Shown one piece after another: positions 63,939-64,000 of a DNA stretch of 64,000 bases. The DNA lies in contig NZ_CP041661.1 of assembly GCF_007289895.1 (NCBI RefSeq), positions 496,001 through 560,000 on the forward strand, written 5' to 3'. The DNA comes from Catenovulum sediminis. GTDB lineage: Bacteria > Pseudomonadota > Gammaproteobacteria > Enterobacterales > Alteromonadaceae. The translations under genes and the position numbers were made by a program. Under the pieces are notes generated by a model. It did no database searches, had not been told where the DNA came from, and saw nothing but the letters and a program-made list of their open reading frames with translations. Each line of letters opens with the position of its first letter. Position 1 is the first letter of the stretch.

Positions 63939-64000
63939 GACCAACAAAAATAGCATTAAAATAGCAATAGAATAGTATTAGCAGTCAGTCGTATTTTATG

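Overview
The window looks like chromosomal DNA of an AT-rich marine gammaproteobacterium of the Alteromonadales type that degrades algal polysaccharides (a Catenovulum- or Agarivorans-like agarolytic/alginolytic organism is my guess, not proven). The grounds are a GH86 beta-agarase/porphyranase lipoprotein, a GH2 lipoprotein, a KdgF-type cupin plus KDPG aldolase, an L-galactonate-dehydrogenase-like gene, and two methyl-accepting chemotaxis proteins. No rRNA, tRNA, CRISPR array or prophage was seen.

Layout. (1) 1-26.9 kb, minus strand: one colossal secreted protein, more than 8,960 codons in the window and still open at the left edge. It has a Sec signal peptide, a long array of Ig-like domains, then about seven copies of a roughly 2-kb super-module [LVIVD-type beta-propeller, SbsA-like Ig domain, one or two IPT/TIG domains], then further Ig-like material. 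One missing base near 24,567 splits the frame. (2) 27.2-35.5 kb, plus strand: an RTX-like secreted protein built from five nearly identical repeats, a tandem paralogue that is now a pseudogene, and farther on a C-terminal remnant of a third copy. Between them lies debris: a decayed HAD hydrolase gene split by an ISAs1-family insertion sequence with a clear 10-bp target duplication, a truncated unknown gene and a small lipoprotein. (3) 36.3-41.3 kb: a chemoreceptor, a HAD phosphatase, an IclR regulator and a frameshifted LgoD-like dehydrogenase. (4) 42.1-44.65 kb: the GH2 lipoprotein, then a cluster of four hairpins. (5) 44.8-51.2 kb, minus strand: a compact probable operon kdgF-eda-tpiA-fbaA-fbp-periplasmic binding protein-ackA, with a divergent FadR/GntR-type regulator. 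(6) 52.3-55.2 kb: an AraC regulator divergent from a zinc alcohol dehydrogenase overlapping an esterase. (7) 55.4-57.6 kb: an ECF sigma factor followed by a membrane protein with a probable anti-sigma-like cytoplasmic part and two carbohydrate-binding-like periplasmic domains. (8) 57.7-60.6 kb: a VIT1/CCC1-family transporter and a second chemoreceptor. (9) 60.9-61.4 kb: REP-like palindromes interleaved with heptanucleotide satellites, just upstream of the GH86 gene (61.5-63.9 kb).

How it fits together (inference). GH86 and GH2 would cut agar/porphyran. The kdgF operon would take unsaturated uronates from alginate or pectin toward KDPG, split it to pyruvate and glyceraldehyde-3-phosphate, rebuild hexose phosphate through TpiA, Fba and Fbp, and dispose of acetyl phosphate through AckA. 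The dehydrogenase/esterase pair resembles formaldehyde-detoxification pairs. The sigma/CBM protein pair is the best candidate for an undescribed polysaccharide-sensing switch, and the modular megaprotein is the most unusual structure.

Several genes carry single-base losses at short G/C runs, so sequencing or assembly error must be excluded before calling them mutations.
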